Assembly (NCBI RefSeq): GCF_000754815.1
Contig: NZ_KN150747.1
Span: 2,077,908-2,141,907 of the forward strand
Source: Yersinia ruckeri ATCC 29473
GTDB taxonomy: Bacteria > Pseudomonadota > Gammaproteobacteria > Enterobacterales > Enterobacteriaceae
Reading direction: 5' to 3'
DNA length: 64,000 bases
Translations under genes and position numbers: made by a program
In this document: piece after piece, positions 63,758-64,000 of the stretch
How the letters are laid out: the number at the start of each line of letters is the position of its first letter
Position numbering within the stretch: position 1 is the first letter of the stretch
The notes under the pieces: model-generated
Seen by the model: the letters and a program-made list of their open reading frames with translations, nothing else
Database searches by the model: none
Told to the model about the DNA's origin: nothing

Positions 63758-63940
63758 ATGGATCACCGTTTACTCGAAATTGTTGCTTGCCCGGTGTGTA
63801 ACGGCAAACTGTATTTTAATAAAGAAAATCTGGAGTTGGTGTGTAAAGCCGACAATCTGGCTTATCCCGTGCGTGATGGCATTCCAGTATTGCTGGAGAA
63901 CGAAGCACGCGCACTTTCCGTCGATGAGAAACACGCATGA
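63758..63940 (+). CDS. ycaR: Trm112-like UPF0434 protein YcaR
   Basis: This encodes 60 residues with the zinc-ribbon-like motif CPVC near residues 11-14 and the typical [14 protein letters not shown] ending, as in E. coli YcaR. GGAGGGTGT lies directly before the ATG. Its function is unsettled. Trm112-type proteins act as small partners of other enzymes. Its stop overlaps the kdsB start by 4 bp (ATGA). Confidence 0.93.
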   Translation: MDHRLLEIVACPVCNGKLYFNKENLELVCKADNLAYPVRDGIPVLLENEARALSVDEKHA

Positions 63941-64000
63941 GTTTTATCGCGATTATTCCTGCACGCTATGCGTCAACCCGTTTACCGGGTAAACCTCTGG
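63937..64000 (+). CDS. kdsB: CMP-KDO synthetase KdsB, 5' end only
   Basis: Only the first 21 codons are present ([21 protein letters not shown]). They carry the nucleotidyltransferase motif [14 protein letters not shown] of 3-deoxy-manno-octulosonate cytidylyltransferase, which activates KDO for lipopolysaccharide inner-core synthesis. It is translationally coupled to ycaR. The gene continues past the window. Confidence 0.95.
   Translation, partial: MSFIAIIPARYASTRLPGKPL

Overview
The window is a 64 kb stretch of enterobacterial core chromosome, most likely Yersinia. The Y. pseudotuberculosis/pestis group fits best, but the species cannot be fixed from sequence alone. Nearly every protein is recognisable as the orthologue of an E. 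coli K-12 gene, and the order follows the E. coli potI-to-kdsB interval. Several E. coli genes are absent: amiD, poxB, aqpZ, the tRNA gene serW, dmsABC and ycaQ. Others sit in their place: ansB between ycaO and serC, a ydcJ/hglS-type gene beside lpxK, and a cold-shock pair before ycaR. I saw no phage, transposase, CRISPR array, rRNA or tRNA gene.

Layout. 1-2.4 kb: a frameshifted 3' part of potI (11-bp tandem duplication), ybjO, rlmC. 2.4-6.4 kb: arginine uptake, artJ and artPIQM on the minus strand, each preceded by a tandem ARG-box pair. 6.6-11.5 kb: ybjP, ybjQ, ybjS, ybjT, ltaE. 11.9-15.8 kb: nitrosative-stress/anaerobic hcp-hcr with NsrR- and FNR-like sites, and the lysine exporter lysO. 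16-22 kb: the OLD-type nuclease ybjD overlapping convergent ybjX, then macAB, with a PhoP-box-like sequence between ybjX and macA. 22-26.6 kb: cspD, the N-degron set clpS, clpA and aat, and infA. 26.7-31.7 kb: cydDC and trxB. 32-40 kb: lrp, ftsK, lolA, rarA, serS. 40.5-48.3 kb: ycaD, then the minus-strand anaerobic pyruvate/formate set ycaO, focA, pflB, pflA. 48.5-55.4 kb: ansB, serC-aroA, cmk-rpsA, ihfB. 55.7-60.8 kb: comEC and the lipid A/LPS operon msbA-lpxK. 60.8-64 kb: an hglS/ydcJ-like gene, two small cold-shock proteins, ycaR and the start of kdsB.

Common themes are redox and anaerobic life (hcp-hcr, cydDC, trxB, focA-pfl, possibly ansB), envelope biogenesis (lolA, msbA, lpxK, kdsB, macAB), N-end-rule proteolysis (clpS, clpA, aat) and amino-acid supply (art, lrp, serC-aroA, lysO, ltaE). 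No clearly new multi-gene system is visible. The most informative points are the potI duplication, the PhoP-like box at ybjX/macA, the ybjD-ybjX antisense overlap, the ERIC-like element and inverted repeat between pflB and pflA, an isolated perfect CRP palindrome before ycaR-kdsB, a degenerate second cold-shock protein and a heptamer tandem repeat upstream of ltaE. All family assignments come from remembered sequences, not a database search.
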